Source: Xenophilus sp. AP218F
GTDB taxonomy: Bacteria > Pseudomonadota > Gammaproteobacteria > Burkholderiales > Chromobacteriaceae
Length of the DNA: 64,000 nt
NCBI GenBank assembly: GCA_002213445.1
Contig: NJIE01000023.1
Coordinates: forward strand, 1-64,000
Reading direction: 5' to 3'
Below the pieces are notes generated by a model. The model did not search any database. It was not told the DNA's origin and saw nothing but the letters and a program-made list of their open reading frames with translations. Below are positions 1-8,186 of this stretch, piece after piece. Positions within the stretch are counted from its first letter, which is position 1; each line of letters opens with the position of its first letter. A program made the position numbers and the translations under genes.

Positions 1-13
1 CGGTTATTCGTTC

Positions 14-24
14 TGTTAAAGAGC
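14..24 (-). promoter_or_regulatory. boxA antitermination element of an rRNA leader
   Basis: On the minus strand this reads GCTCTTTAACA, the core of the boxA element that NusB/NusE bind to load the rRNA antitermination complex. It lies about 47 bases downstream of a strong rrn-type promoter, as in the leaders of ribosomal RNA operons. The 16S gene itself is not in the window; it should lie to the left of position 1 and be read on the minus strand. Identification rests on the exact boxA match and the promoter next to it. Confidence 0.85.
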
Positions 25-70
25 GGTGCTGATCGCTTCGTTTCGTTCGCTGCGTCAGCTGAGGAGGCGA

Positions 71-99
71 ACTATACGCCCCGGACCCAGACCCGTCAA
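71..99 (-). promoter_or_regulatory. rRNA operon P1-type promoter
   Basis: On the minus strand a -35 box TTGACG (94-99) and a -10 box TATAGT (71-76) are separated by exactly 17 bases. The -10 is followed by a GC-rich discriminator, typical of stringently controlled rrn P1 promoters. Upstream of the -35 (about 100-135) the sequence is rich in A and T tracts, like an UP element. Together with boxA downstream this marks the start of an rRNA operon leaving the window on the left. Confidence 0.85.
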
Positions 100-271
100 C
101 ACCTTTGCGTCGGAAAATCGCAAAAAAACGAGCCGAAACACGCAAGTCATTGATCCGAAACGAAGCGATAGCCGGAACTTTTTAACCGCAGGCCCGTCAA
201 CCCCGACCATTCCGCCGCCGCCCCTCGCTTGCCGCCTGGCGAAACCGCCGATTTCAGGCGGCGAAACCATG

Positions 272-300
272 AAAAACGGGCCGACTGGCGTCGGCCCGTT
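272..300 (-). terminator. Intrinsic terminator of tex
   Basis: A perfect 11-bp stem (275-285 with 290-300) and a 4-base loop are followed on the minus strand by a run of T. It lies just past the tex stop codon and separates tex from the divergent-looking rrn promoter region to the left. Confidence 0.85.
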
Positions 301-333
301 TCCGGTTCCATATATAGCGTTATGAAACCCTCG

Positions 334-2643
334 CTAGTTCTTGCGCAATTTGGCGAACGCCGCCGCCATCGCGGTATCGCCCAGCGGCGCGCTTTGCTGA
401 CTGCGCTGGCGCTGACCGCCTGCCGGGCGGGCATCGCCGCGGGGACCGCGCGCGCTGCCGGCGCCAATGTCATCGTCCAGACGCATGGTCAGCGCGATGC
501 GCTTGCGCGCCACGTCGACCTCCAACACCTTGACCTTGACCACGTCGCCGGCCTTGACCACCTTGCGCGGGTCATCGATGAACTTGCTGGACAGCGCCGA
601 GATATGCACCAGGCCGTCCTGGTGGACGCCGATGTCGACAAAAGCGCCGAAGTTGGCGACGTTGGTGACCACGCCCTCCAGCACCATGCCCGGTTGCAGA
701 TGCTTGATGTCCTCGACGCCGTCCTGGAAGGTGGCAGTCTTGAACTCCGGGCGCGGATCGCGGCCCGGCTTGTCCAGCTCTTTCAGGATATCCATCACCG
801 TCGGCAAACCGAAACGCTCGTCGGTATAGTCGGCGGCGCGAATGGACTTGAGGAAGGCGGAATCGCCGATCAGCGATTTCATCTCGCGGCCAGTCTTGAG
901 CACGATCTGCTCCACCACCGGATACGCCTCCGGGTGCACCGACGAGGCGTCCAGCGGATTGTCGCCGCCGGCGATGCGCAGAAAGCCCGCCGCCTGCTCG
1001 AAGGTCTTGTCGCCCAGACGCGGCACCTTCAGCAATTGCTTGCGATTCTTGAAGGCGCCGTTCTGATCGCGGTAAGCGACGATATTGGACGCCAGGGTGG
1101 CATTGAGCCCGGAAATGCGGGTCAGCAGCGGAACCGAGGCGGTATTCACGTCCACGCCGACGGCATTGACGCAATCCTCCACCACGCCATCCAGCGCGCG
1201 CGCCAGCTGGCTCTGGTTCACGTCGTGCTGATACTGGCCGACGCCGATGGACTTGGGGTCGATCTTCACCAATTCGGCCAGCGGGTCCTGCAGGCGACGG
1301 GCGATGGATACCGCGCCGCGCAGACTGACATCCATGTCCGGGAATTCCTTGGCCGCCAGCTCGGAGGCGGAGTAAACCGACGCCCCGGCTTCGGACACCA
1401 CGATCTTGGTCATGGCGAGTTGCGGGAAGGCCTTGATCAGTTCCTGCGCCAGCTTGTCGGTCTCGCGGCTGGCGGTGCCGTTGCCGATGGAGATCAGGTC
1501 CACCTTGTGGCGGGCGCACAGCGCGCCGAGGATGGCGATGGATTTGTCCCACTCGCGGCGCGGCTCGTGCGGATAGATGGTGGCGGTTTCCAGCACCTTG
1601 CCGGTATCGTCCACCACCGCCACCTTGCAGCCGGTGCGCAAGCCCGGGTCCAGGCCCAGCGTGGCGCGACGCCCCGCCGGCGCGGCCAGCAGCAGGTCGT
1701 GCAGGTTGGCGGCGAACACCTTGATCGCCTCGGCGTCGGCGGCCTCCTTCAGGCGCGACACCAGCTCCAGCTCCAGCGACAGGAATATCTTGGCGCGCCA
1801 GCACAGCCGCACGCCGTCCAGCAGCCATTTGTCGGCGGCGCGGCCGGCATCGCGAATATCGAAGCGCGCGGCGATCAGTTGTTCGTAGGCGGAACGCTCG
1901 GTGATCGGCGTTTCGTCCGGCTGATACTTCAGAGCGACGTTCAACACGCCCTCGTTGCGGCCGCGCAAAAGCGCCAGCGCGCGGTGCGACGGCGTGGACT
2001 TGATCGGCTCGCGGTGCGCGAAGTAATCGGAGAACTTGGCGCCCTCGGCTTCCTTGCCGGCCACCACGGTGGCGGCCAGCTCGCCCTCGTTCCACAGCTT
2101 CTCGCGCAATTGGCCGAGCAGCTCGGCATCCTCGGCGAAGCGCTCGATCAGGATGGCGCGCGCGCCGTCGAGCACGGATTTGGCGTCGGCGAAGCCGGCT
2201 TCGGCATTGAGATGACTTTCGGCCAGGGCGGCGGGATCCTGGCTCGGATCGGCCAGCAGGGTGTCGGCCAGCGGCTCCAGCCCGGCTTCGCGCGCGATCT
2301 GCGCCTTGGTTCGGCGCTTGGGCTTGTAGGGGAGGTAGAGGTCTTCCAGCGTGGTCTTGTTGTCGCTGGCGTAAAGCGCGGCTTCCAGTTCGGGGGTGAG
2401 CTTGCCTTGCTCGGCAATGCTCTTGAGGATGGCATCGCGCCTGTCGTCCAGCTCGCGCAGGTACACCAGGCGCTCGGCCAGCGTGCGCAATTGGGTATCG
2501 TCCAGGCCGCCGGTGACTTCCTTGCGGTAACGGGCGATGAAAGGAACGGTGGCGCCGCCATCGATCAGTTCGATGGTGGCCGCCACCTGGGCTTCGCGGA
2601 CGGACAGCTCTGCAGCCAGACGGCTGGAAACGCTTTTCAACAT
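334..2643 (-). CDS. tex: Tex-family RNA-binding transcription accessory protein
   Basis: The 769-residue product matches the Tex family in length and layout: an N-terminal helical region beginning [20 protein letters not shown], a YqgF/RNase H-like domain in the middle ([16 protein letters not shown] near residue 330), helix-hairpin-helix motifs and a C-terminal S1 RNA-binding domain ([20 protein letters not shown] near residue 650). The tail is basic and Arg/Gly/Gln rich. Tex proteins bind nucleic acid and affect transcription and, in some pathogens, toxin expression; the exact molecular role is not settled. The gene stands alone with its own intrinsic terminator. The start is the ATG at 2643, which gives the conserved N-terminus. 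Confidence 0.95.
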   Translation of the reverse strand: MLKSVSSRLAAELSVREAQVAATIELIDGGATVPFIARYRKEVTGGLDDTQLRTLAERLVYLRELDDRRDAILKSIAEQGKLTPELEAALYASDNKTTLEDLYLPYKPKRRTKAQIAREAGLEPLADTLLADPSQDPAALAESHLNAEAGFADAKSVLDGARAILIERFAEDAELLGQLREKLWNEGELAATVVAGKEAEGAKFSDYFAHREPIKSTPSHRALALLRGRNEGVLNVALKYQPDETPITERSAYEQLIAARFDIRDAGRAADKWLLDGVRLCWRAKIFLSLELELVSRLKEAADAEAIKVFAANLHDLLLAAPAGRRATLGLDPGLRTGCKVAVVDDTGKVLETATIYPHEPRREWDKSIAILGALCARHKVDLISIGNGTASRETDKLAQELIKAFPQLAMTKIVVSEAGASVYSASELAAKEFPDMDVSLRGAVSIARRLQDPLAELVKIDPKSIGVGQYQHDVNQSQLARALDGVVEDCVNAVGVDVNTASVPLLTRISGLNATLASNIVAYRDQNGAFKNRKQLLKVPRLGDKTFEQAAGFLRIAGGDNPLDASSVHPEAYPVVEQIVLKTGREMKSLIGDSAFLKSIRAADYTDERFGLPTVMDILKELDKPGRDPRPEFKTATFQDGVEDIKHLQPGMVLEGVVTNVANFGAFVDIGVHQDGLVHISALSSKFIDDPRKVVKAGDVVKVKVLEVDVARKRIALTMRLDDDIGAGSARGPRGDARPAGGQRQRSQQSAPLGDTAMAAAFAKLRKN

Positions 2644-2702
2644 CGGTTTTTATTCTTTCGAGTTGAACAAAAACCGCTACTGTACCGCCATTGCCTGCAA
2701 AA

Positions 2703-3059
2703 TCAAGCCGCGACCGGCCGCGCGAGCCAAGCCTGCGCCTCTTCCACCAGTTCGAAATACTGCACGTGGGTATGGGACAACAGCCCGGCGATATGCGTGG
2801 CCAGCTTGATCCACACGTCGCCCACCACGATGGCCACCCGCCCGAGCTTTTCTTCATGGGCGCGCATGAACTTCACCTCTTCCAGCGCCATGTCGAGCGT
2901 GAAGTCCTTCAGCTCGGACAGGTCCAGCAGCAAATCCGGTTTGCTGCGCTCGTCCAGCCGCTTGAGCAAGGCCTGCTCCAGCAGCTTGAAGTCGGCCAGG
3001 GAAAATTCGTTGAACAAAGCCACGTCCAGACCATAATCCTGCTCGCGAATCGAGATCAT
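2703..3059 (-). CDS. STAS/SpoIIAA-like protein
   Basis: A 118-residue cytosolic protein with the alternating strand-helix pattern of the SpoIIAA-like/STAS fold (PDLLLDLSELKDFTLDMAL, then GRVAIVVGD and VQYFELVEEAQAWL). Homologues are small single-domain proteins of unknown partner, sometimes annotated SEC14/STAS. I chose the ATG at 3059 because AGGAG sits 7 bases upstream; an upstream in-frame start would bury most of the neighbouring gene. It overlaps the end of the ClbS-like gene by four bases (ATGA), so the two are translationally coupled. Function is not known. Confidence 0.8.
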   Translation of the reverse strand: MISIREQDYGLDVALFNEFSLADFKLLEQALLKRLDERSKPDLLLDLSELKDFTLDMALEEVKFMRAHEEKLGRVAIVVGDVWIKLATHIAGLLSHTHVQYFELVEEAQAWLARPVAA

Positions 3060-3619
3060 GCGTTTTCTCCTCTTGATTGATGATGGACCGATTCGCCATC
3101 CGGCGACTGGCCTTCTATCTGTCGCAGCCAGCTTGCGATGCGGCCGCGCGCGTTGCGGTACGGCGATGCGCTGTTGAACTGTATCATTCTGCCCCGCGTC
3201 CATTCGCCATGCCAGCCCGAGCCATACAGCTGGGCGTCCGAAAAACCCTCCACCAGGCGCGTCAGGGCCTGGTAGCGCTCATCCAGCAACGCCAGCAAGG
3301 CGTCGGGATCGCGGATCGGCTCGCAATCGCGGTAAAACTTCTGCGCCAGCGAACCCAGCTGGTTCCAGCGGTAGCCGGTTTCCGGAAAATCCACCGCCAG
3401 CCCGGCCGCTTCGCGCCGGTGCCATTTGAGCACCAGGCCATTCCAGCCTATCAGGTAGGCCAGCAGATTGGCCACGCTCATTTTGCCGTGCTTCGCATGC
3501 CCATCCAGCGTCGCCTCGAAAAAGCGTTCGCGCGGCACGCGCGCCAGCGCCTTGCCCAGCGACGCGTACGAGGCGCGCATCGCTGCCAGCAACTCGTCCT
3601 TGCTTTGCGGCACGGCCAT
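3056..3619 (-). CDS. ClbS/DfsB-family four-helix bundle protein
   Basis: This 187-residue protein resembles the ClbS/DfsB family, DinB-like four-helix bundles. Visible family features are the N-terminal SKDELLAAM...L start, the HAKHGKMSVANLLAYLIGWNG segment broken around residue 45-60 and the GEWTRGRMIQFNSASPYRNA segment near the C-terminus. ClbS protects colibactin producers from their own genotoxin, but most family members have no proven role and no colibactin genes are seen here, so self-resistance should not be assumed. GGGAAA precedes the ATG. The stop overlaps the next gene's start, suggesting a two-gene operon. Confidence 0.8.
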   Translation of the reverse strand: MAVPQSKDELLAAMRASYASLGKALARVPRERFFEATLDGHAKHGKMSVANLLAYLIGWNGLVLKWHRREAAGLAVDFPETGYRWNQLGSLAQKFYRDCEPIRDPDALLALLDERYQALTRLVEGFSDAQLYGSGWHGEWTRGRMIQFNSASPYRNARGRIASWLRQIEGQSPDGESVHHQSRGENA

Positions 3620-3651
3620 GTCGTTTCCCTGTGGAGGTTCCCGCTCCTACT

Positions 3652-4512
3652 CTAGCGCCGGCTGGCCAGCATGCCGCTGACGATGATCAAGCCCATCGCC
3701 GCCAGCGCCGACGTCCCCAGGCGATCGCCCCACACCAGCACCCCGATCAGGCTGGAGAACACCACCGTCAAATACGACAGATTGGCCGCCACCAGCTTGC
3801 GGCCCACCTTGTAGGCGCGCGTCATCGCCAGCTGCGCCAGCGTGGCGGTGACGCCCAGCCCCAGCAGCAGGCCGACATTGTCCAGCGTCACCGGATGCCA
3901 GGTTTCGAACGACATCAGCAGCAAGCCGCCCAACGTGGAGATCAGGGCGAAATAGAACACCACTTTCCACTCCGGCTCTCCCTGCCGCCCCAGCTCGCGC
4001 ACGTGCAGATAGGACCAGCCGGCGGTCAGGCCGGAGCCGACGCCGGTCAGCCCCGCCAGCCAGGCCTCGCCGCTGAGCGTGGGCTGCAACAGCAGCACCA
4101 CGCCGCCAAAACCCAGCGCCAGCCCGGCCACCGCGCGCGGCGGCAGTTTTTCGCGCAGCAGGATGACGGACAGCAGCGCCAGGAACATCGGCGAGGTGTA
4201 GTTGAGCGTCACCGCCGTGGCCAGCGGCAGGTGGGCGATGGCGTAAAAATAGAGCAATAACGAGACGTAACCGATCAACCCACGCTGCACGTGGTAGCGC
4301 AGCAGCGGCGTGGCGAAGCGCTCGCGCCGCCACAAGGCCGCGCCGCCCAGCGCCAGCACGCCGATCAGCGTGCGCCAAAACACCAACTCGGTAGAAGAGA
4401 AATACTGCGCTCCCAGCTTGACGAACAGGCCCATCAAGCCGAAGAACGCCGCCGCCACCACCATCCAGCCGGAACCCAGACTGAAACCCTGCTTGTTGCC
4501 TTGCGCTTGCAC
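3652..4512 (-). CDS. EamA/DMT-superfamily inner-membrane transporter
   Basis: About ten hydrophobic segments in two repeats (starting MVVAAAFFGLMGLFVKLG and ending AAMGLIIVSGMLAS) mark a drug/metabolite-transporter superfamily permease. The motif LATAVTLNYTSPMFLALLSV is typical of the first EamA repeat. The open frame extends up to 4701, but that would cross the neighbouring gene and its terminator. I therefore take the GTG at 4512 (286 residues), which has GGAGG 12 bases upstream, a rather long spacing. Substrate cannot be read from sequence; relatives export amino acids or small metabolites. Confidence 0.8.
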   Translation of the reverse strand: MQAQGNKQGFSLGSGWMVVAAAFFGLMGLFVKLGAQYFSSTELVFWRTLIGVLALGGAALWRRERFATPLLRYHVQRGLIGYVSLLLYFYAIAHLPLATAVTLNYTSPMFLALLSVILLREKLPPRAVAGLALGFGGVVLLLQPTLSGEAWLAGLTGVGSGLTAGWSYLHVRELGRQGEPEWKVVFYFALISTLGGLLLMSFETWHPVTLDNVGLLLGLGVTATLAQLAMTRAYKVGRKLVAANLSYLTVVFSSLIGVLVWGDRLGTSALAAMGLIIVSGMLASRR

Positions 4513-4575
4513 TGTCTTGCTTTGCCTCCAGCGATAACGCCCGCCCCGGCCGGCGCGATGCCGAAACCGGAGCGG

Positions 4576-4626
4576 GTCTTGAAAAACGGAAGCCCCCTGC
4601 GCGGGGGCCGGCTTCATGATTTTTTG
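4576..4626. terminator. Probable bidirectional intrinsic terminator
   Basis: A GC-rich interrupted stem formed by gaagcc-ccct and agggg-ggcttc sits between A-rich and T-rich runs: GTTTTTC follows on the minus strand and ATTTTTT on the plus strand. On the minus strand it ends the small exported-protein gene and isolates the permease gene downstream, supporting a separate start for the latter. Confidence 0.7.
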
Positions 4627-5144
4627 GGCGCCGTCACCGACAGGCAGATCGCCTCCATCTGCCGGCGATAGGTCCGGAATTCGGAAGCGTTGGCCGTGCA
4701 ACGCGCTTCGAGCACGCGCTTCTTATCCAGCAACTGAATCACCTGCAGGTTATGGCGCACGATCCACAGGCGATTGGAGACGAAGCGCCCGTCGCGGTAC
4801 TCGGTAACCAGCCGGCCGGTTCTGGCGTTGCTGCGCACGAAGTTGGCGGCCTCCCGATCGCCGTCCTCCTGCCGGAACTTGGCCGCCAGCCGCGGCAGGG
4901 TGTCGTTGCGGCCGGCCTTGCGCAGCGATATCTGCACCTCGATGGCGGCGCGCTCGCGCTGGTCGGCCTTGGGCGGCACCACGCGCAACACGCGCACGCG
5001 GTCCACTACCACCGGCCGCACCTTCCAGCCCGGCGGCAGAGTGAAACGCACTTTGCTCACCGGGTCGGCATAGCTTGCCGCCAGCAAGCCGGGGCTGGCC
5101 AGCAGCAGGGACAACAGCAGGAATAATCGGGAAATCGCGGACAT
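4614..5144 (-). CDS. Hypothetical exported protein
   Basis: A 176-residue protein with a clear Sec signal peptide (SAISRLFLLLSLLLASPGLLA, broken after the Ala near residue 22-23), so it is probably periplasmic. The mature part starts SYADPVSKVRFTLPPGWKVR, a pattern seen in small PsbP-like/DUF1795-type proteins with a beta-rich fold, but the similarity is too weak for a firm family call. Two cysteines (near 148 and 167) could form a disulphide. It lies alone between terminators. Function unknown. Confidence 0.7.
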   Translation of the reverse strand: MSAISRLFLLLSLLLASPGLLAASYADPVSKVRFTLPPGWKVRPVVVDRVRVLRVVPPKADQRERAAIEVQISLRKAGRNDTLPRLAAKFRQEDGDREAANFVRSNARTGRLVTEYRDGRFVSNRLWIVRHNLQVIQLLDKKRVLEARCTANASEFRTYRRQMEAICLSVTAPKKS

Positions 5145-5165
5145 CTCTCGGTCGCAAAGGCGGAT

Positions 5166-5190
5166 AAAAAAAGGCGCGGAACCCCGCGCC
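5166..5190 (-). terminator. Intrinsic terminator of the Rieske oxygenase gene
   Basis: A perfect 7-bp GC stem (5173-5179 with 5184-5190) and 4-base loop is followed on the minus strand by seven T. It lies 29 bases past the oxygenase stop codon. Confidence 0.88.
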
Positions 5191-5218
5191 CTCGCATTAT
5201 GGCATTCAAATGACCGTT

Positions 5219-6328
5219 TCAGCCAGCCAGGGCAGGCCCCATCAGCCGCCGGTAATATTCATGGAAGTGCTGCATGCCCTCCTCGGTCGGCGACTGATAC
5301 GGCCCGATTTCGCTCTCGCCGCGCAGCCACAGCGCCTTGCGGCCCTCGTGCATGCGATAGCAGATCTCGTCGTCTTCCCTGGCGGTTTCGAAGTAGGCGG
5401 CCTGCTCGGCTTCTATGAATTCCGGCTCGAACCAGATCACGTCTTCCGGATAGTAGAACTCGGTGATCACCGTGCACTTCTCCGGCCCCTTGGGAATGGC
5501 CACGCTCACCACCAGCACGTGCGGGTACCACTCCACCATGATGTTGGGGTAATAGGTCAGCCAGATGGCGCCGAACTCGGGCTGCTGCTCGGCGTAACGG
5601 CGGCGCACCTCTTCGTGCCATTTTCCGTACACCCTGGAGCCGGCGCGGGCCAGGCGGTTCTTCACCCCCACGGTCTGCACGTGGTAGCTCTCGCCCCACT
5701 CCCACCTGAGGTCGCCGCAGTCGACGAAATTGCCCAGCCCCGGGTGGAAGGGATCGACGTGATAGTCCTCCGAATACACTTCTATGAAGGTCTTCCAGTT
5801 GAAGTCGTACTCGGTGCTATGCGTGGAGTGGAAGGCGTAACCGTCGAAGGTCATGTGCTTGGCCACGCCCAGTCTGGCCAGATCGCGCGCCACATCGCGG
5901 CGCGCGTCGAACAGCAGGCCGTTCCAGCGCGCAAGCTCGGTCTGGCCCAGGTTCAGACAGGGGGTTTCCGGAAAATGGGGCGCGCCCACCAGCTTGCCGT
6001 CGCCGTCGTAGGTCCAGCCGTGCAGGTTGCAGACGATGTGATTGCCGTTGCCGCGGCCCTTGTAGATGATGGCCTGGCGGTGGCGGCACACGTTGGAGAT
6101 CAGCTTGATCTCGCCGTCCACGTTCTTGAGCATCCGGCCGTGGCCCATCCACTCCAGCGTATGGTAGTCGCCGGCGTTGGGCACCATCAGCTCGTGGCCG
6201 TAGTACTTGGGCGCGTCGGCGAACAGCAGCGCCTGCTCTTGGGCGTAGAACGCGGGATCGAAATAGGTATAAACGGGTAGCTGGGCTGCAGATGCTTGAA
6301 GCAGCTGCGCGGAAGCCAGATCAGACAT
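5219..6328 (-). CDS. Rieske-type ring-hydroxylating oxygenase, alpha subunit
   Basis: The 369-residue protein has a Rieske [2Fe-2S] site C81-x-H83 ... C100-x2-H103 followed by the catalytic domain of the RHO alpha-subunit family, with the mononuclear iron histidines in EDYHVDPFHPG (H190, H195). Similar single-gene members hydroxylate aromatic acids or quaternary amines (choline/carnitine-type); substrate is not deducible. No reductase or ferredoxin gene is adjacent, so electrons must come from a partner elsewhere. I chose the ATG at 6328 because GGAGG lies 10 bases upstream; the longer in-frame start would add a hydrophobic stretch without family support. Confidence 0.88.
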   Translation of the reverse strand: MSDLASAQLLQASAAQLPVYTYFDPAFYAQEQALLFADAPKYYGHELMVPNAGDYHTLEWMGHGRMLKNVDGEIKLISNVCRHRQAIIYKGRGNGNHIVCNLHGWTYDGDGKLVGAPHFPETPCLNLGQTELARWNGLLFDARRDVARDLARLGVAKHMTFDGYAFHSTHSTEYDFNWKTFIEVYSEDYHVDPFHPGLGNFVDCGDLRWEWGESYHVQTVGVKNRLARAGSRVYGKWHEEVRRRYAEQQPEFGAIWLTYYPNIMVEWYPHVLVVSVAIPKGPEKCTVITEFYYPEDVIWFEPEFIEAEQAAYFETAREDDEICYRMHEGRKALWLRGESEIGPYQSPTEEGMQHFHEYYRRLMGPALAG

Positions 6329-6971
6329 TATTCCCACACCTCCGTGGAAGAAGATATAAGACCAGCCGAATCTCGCTTGAAACGAGTTTGCGGGACTATT
6401 CAGTAAAACAATGAACAAAAACAAGGCAAAAGCCTGTTATCCGAGGGCCGAATTATGCCCCGCCCCTCCCCCCCCGGGCAAGCGCTAATTCCCGGCATCA
6501 AACCTGCGCCAGCGCCCCGGAGGCGCGCCGACAGGGCGATGCCGGCACGCCGGCCAAGTCATCTGCGACACAGTTAATTAAAATCAAATACTTGTCACTT
6601 TGGTTGCGGCGCAACATTAGAAAACGTTAACTTAACGTGATATACTGCCGCATCGACTGTTGACGCCGCGACGGTCGGAACCTGACGCCAGCCTGCCTCC
6701 GGCGGGCCTGATCCGGCAAGCCCGGCCAAGCCGGAGCTAAGCCATTGATCCGACGAGATCGCCAGGTTCCCTACCCGCTGCGCGCGCCTCGCCCGGCCTT
6801 GAAATCGCCGCTTGGCGAATGCGCGCCGATGCGCTACCAAGGGAGTGCGGTCCGGCGTCGACGCACAACCACTTCCGGCGACGCCCTTAGGCACAAAAAT
6901 GCCAATTATGCGTCGCTTTGGTTTTTATTTGCCGATTTCATCCATTTTTTTAAATTTACGTGTTCAAAGCC
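6329..6971. other. Long intergenic region between the Rieske gene and ackA
   Basis: About 640 bases separate divergent genes. The left part (6330-6440) is A/T-rich and presumably carries the Rieske promoter. A second A/T-rich block at 6570-6650 contains a TATACT box (6641-6646) with a weak TTAGAA upstream, reading rightwards. The part 6650-6890 is GC-rich with several small inverted repeats but no convincing open frame. A third A/T-rich block at 6895-6960 directly precedes ackA. I see no tRNA or conserved RNA. Confidence 0.5.
6929..6956 (+). promoter_or_regulatory. Possible ackA promoter
   Basis: TTGCCG (6929-6934) and TAAATT (6951-6956) are 16 bases apart in a strongly A/T-rich block immediately before ackA. 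The match to consensus is modest. The predicted transcript would have only a few bases of leader, in line with the absence of a clear ribosome-binding site. Confidence 0.35.
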
Positions 6972-8165
6972 ATGAATTCCAGCATCCTCGTCATCAACTG
7001 CGGTAGCTCCTCCCTGAAATTCGCCCTGATCGACAGCGTCAGCCACGACGCGATCATGACCGGTCTGGCCGAGAAGCTTGGCCTGGCCGACGCCTGCATC
7101 ACCTTCAAGCACAACGGCGAAAAGGCCACCGCGCAGCTGTCCGCGCCGGACCACGCCGCCGCCATGCACGCCATCATCGAGAAGCTGCAGCAAGTGTCCC
7201 TGCTGGACAGCGTCAAGGCCATCGGCCACCGCGTGGTTCACGGCGGCGAACACTTCAAGCAATCCGCCTTGCTGGACGAAGCCGCGATCAGCGAGATCGA
7301 ACGCTGCATCAAGCTCGCCCCGCTGCACAACCCGGCGCACATCCTGGGCATGCGCACCGCGATCAAGGAATTCCCGAGCCTGCCGCAAGTGGCCGTGTTC
7401 GACACCTCCTTCCATCAAACCATGCCGGAAAAGGCTTACCTGTACGCCGTTCCGATGAAGCTGTACCGCGAAAACAGCCTGCGCCGCTACGGCATGCACG
7501 GCACCAGCTACCGCTTCGTGGCCGAAGAAGCCGCCAAGATGCTGAACAAGCCGCTGGAAGAAAGCTGCCTGGTCATCGCCCACCTGGGCAACGGCGCGTC
7601 CATCTCCGCCATCCGCAACGGCCAGTGCGCCGACACCTCCATGGGCCTGACCCCGCTGGAAGGCCTGGTGATGGGCACCCGCTCCGGCGACATCGACCCG
7701 AGCGTGTTCAGCTACCTGGCCGCCGAGCGCGACATGGACATCCCGGCCGTCACCAACATGCTGAACAAGGAATCGGGCCTCCTGGGCCTGTCCGAGCTGT
7801 CCAACGACTGCCGCGAACTGGAAGAAGCCGCCGCCAAGGGCCACGAAGGCGCCAAGCGCGCGCTGGAAGTGTTCGCCTACCGCCTGGCCAAGTACGTCGC
7901 CTCGATGACCGTGGGCGCGGGCCGTCTGGACGCCGTGGTGTTCACCGGCGGCATCGGCGAGAACTCGTCCTTCCTGCGCGGCGAAGTCATCAAGCAGCTG
8001 GGCTTCCTGGGCCTGACGCTCGACGCCGCCGCCAACGAAGCCTGCACTCGCGGCAACGCCGGCCGCATCACCACCGCCGACTCCGTGCCGGCCCTGGTGA
8101 TCAACACCAACGAAGAACTGATGATCGCGATGGACACCGCCGTGCTGGCGGGCCTGAACCGCTAA
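6972..8165 (+). CDS. ackA: Acetate kinase
   Basis: The 397-residue protein is a full-length acetate kinase (acetyl phosphate + ADP to acetate + ATP). Family signatures are the N-terminal ILVINCGSSSLKFALI block with the catalytic-site Asn9, the GHRVVHGGE segment, MGLTPLEGLVMGTRSGDIDP, and the nucleotide-binding FTGGIGENSSF near the C-terminus. An in-frame GTG at 6960 would add four residues; the ATG at 6972 gives the usual family N-terminus. It is followed 21 bases later by pta, forming the standard acetate overflow/assimilation pair. Confidence 0.97.
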   Translation: MNSSILVINCGSSSLKFALIDSVSHDAIMTGLAEKLGLADACITFKHNGEKATAQLSAPDHAAAMHAIIEKLQQVSLLDSVKAIGHRVVHGGEHFKQSALLDEAAISEIERCIKLAPLHNPAHILGMRTAIKEFPSLPQVAVFDTSFHQTMPEKAYLYAVPMKLYRENSLRRYGMHGTSYRFVAEEAAKMLNKPLEESCLVIAHLGNGASISAIRNGQCADTSMGLTPLEGLVMGTRSGDIDPSVFSYLAAERDMDIPAVTNMLNKESGLLGLSELSNDCRELEEAAAKGHEGAKRALEVFAYRLAKYVASMTVGAGRLDAVVFTGGIGENSSFLRGEVIKQLGFLGLTLDAAANEACTRGNAGRITTADSVPALVINTNEELMIAMDTAVLAGLNR

Positions 8166-8186
8166 GCCGGACAAGGAATCACCGTC

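Noticed and set aside
229-3036. Long open frame opposite tex
   Set aside because: It is antisense to a well-supported tex gene, has the Arg/His/Gln-rich composition of reverse-frame translations in high-GC DNA and no recognisable domain.
3056-3619. ClbS-like protein as a sign of a genotoxin cluster
   Set aside because: No polyketide or non-ribosomal peptide genes occur in the window, and most ClbS/DfsB family members are unrelated to colibactin.
6745-6975. Small frame (76 residues) before ackA
   Set aside because: No ribosome site, Arg-rich composition and no coding-type third-position pattern; it ends inside the ackA promoter and start.
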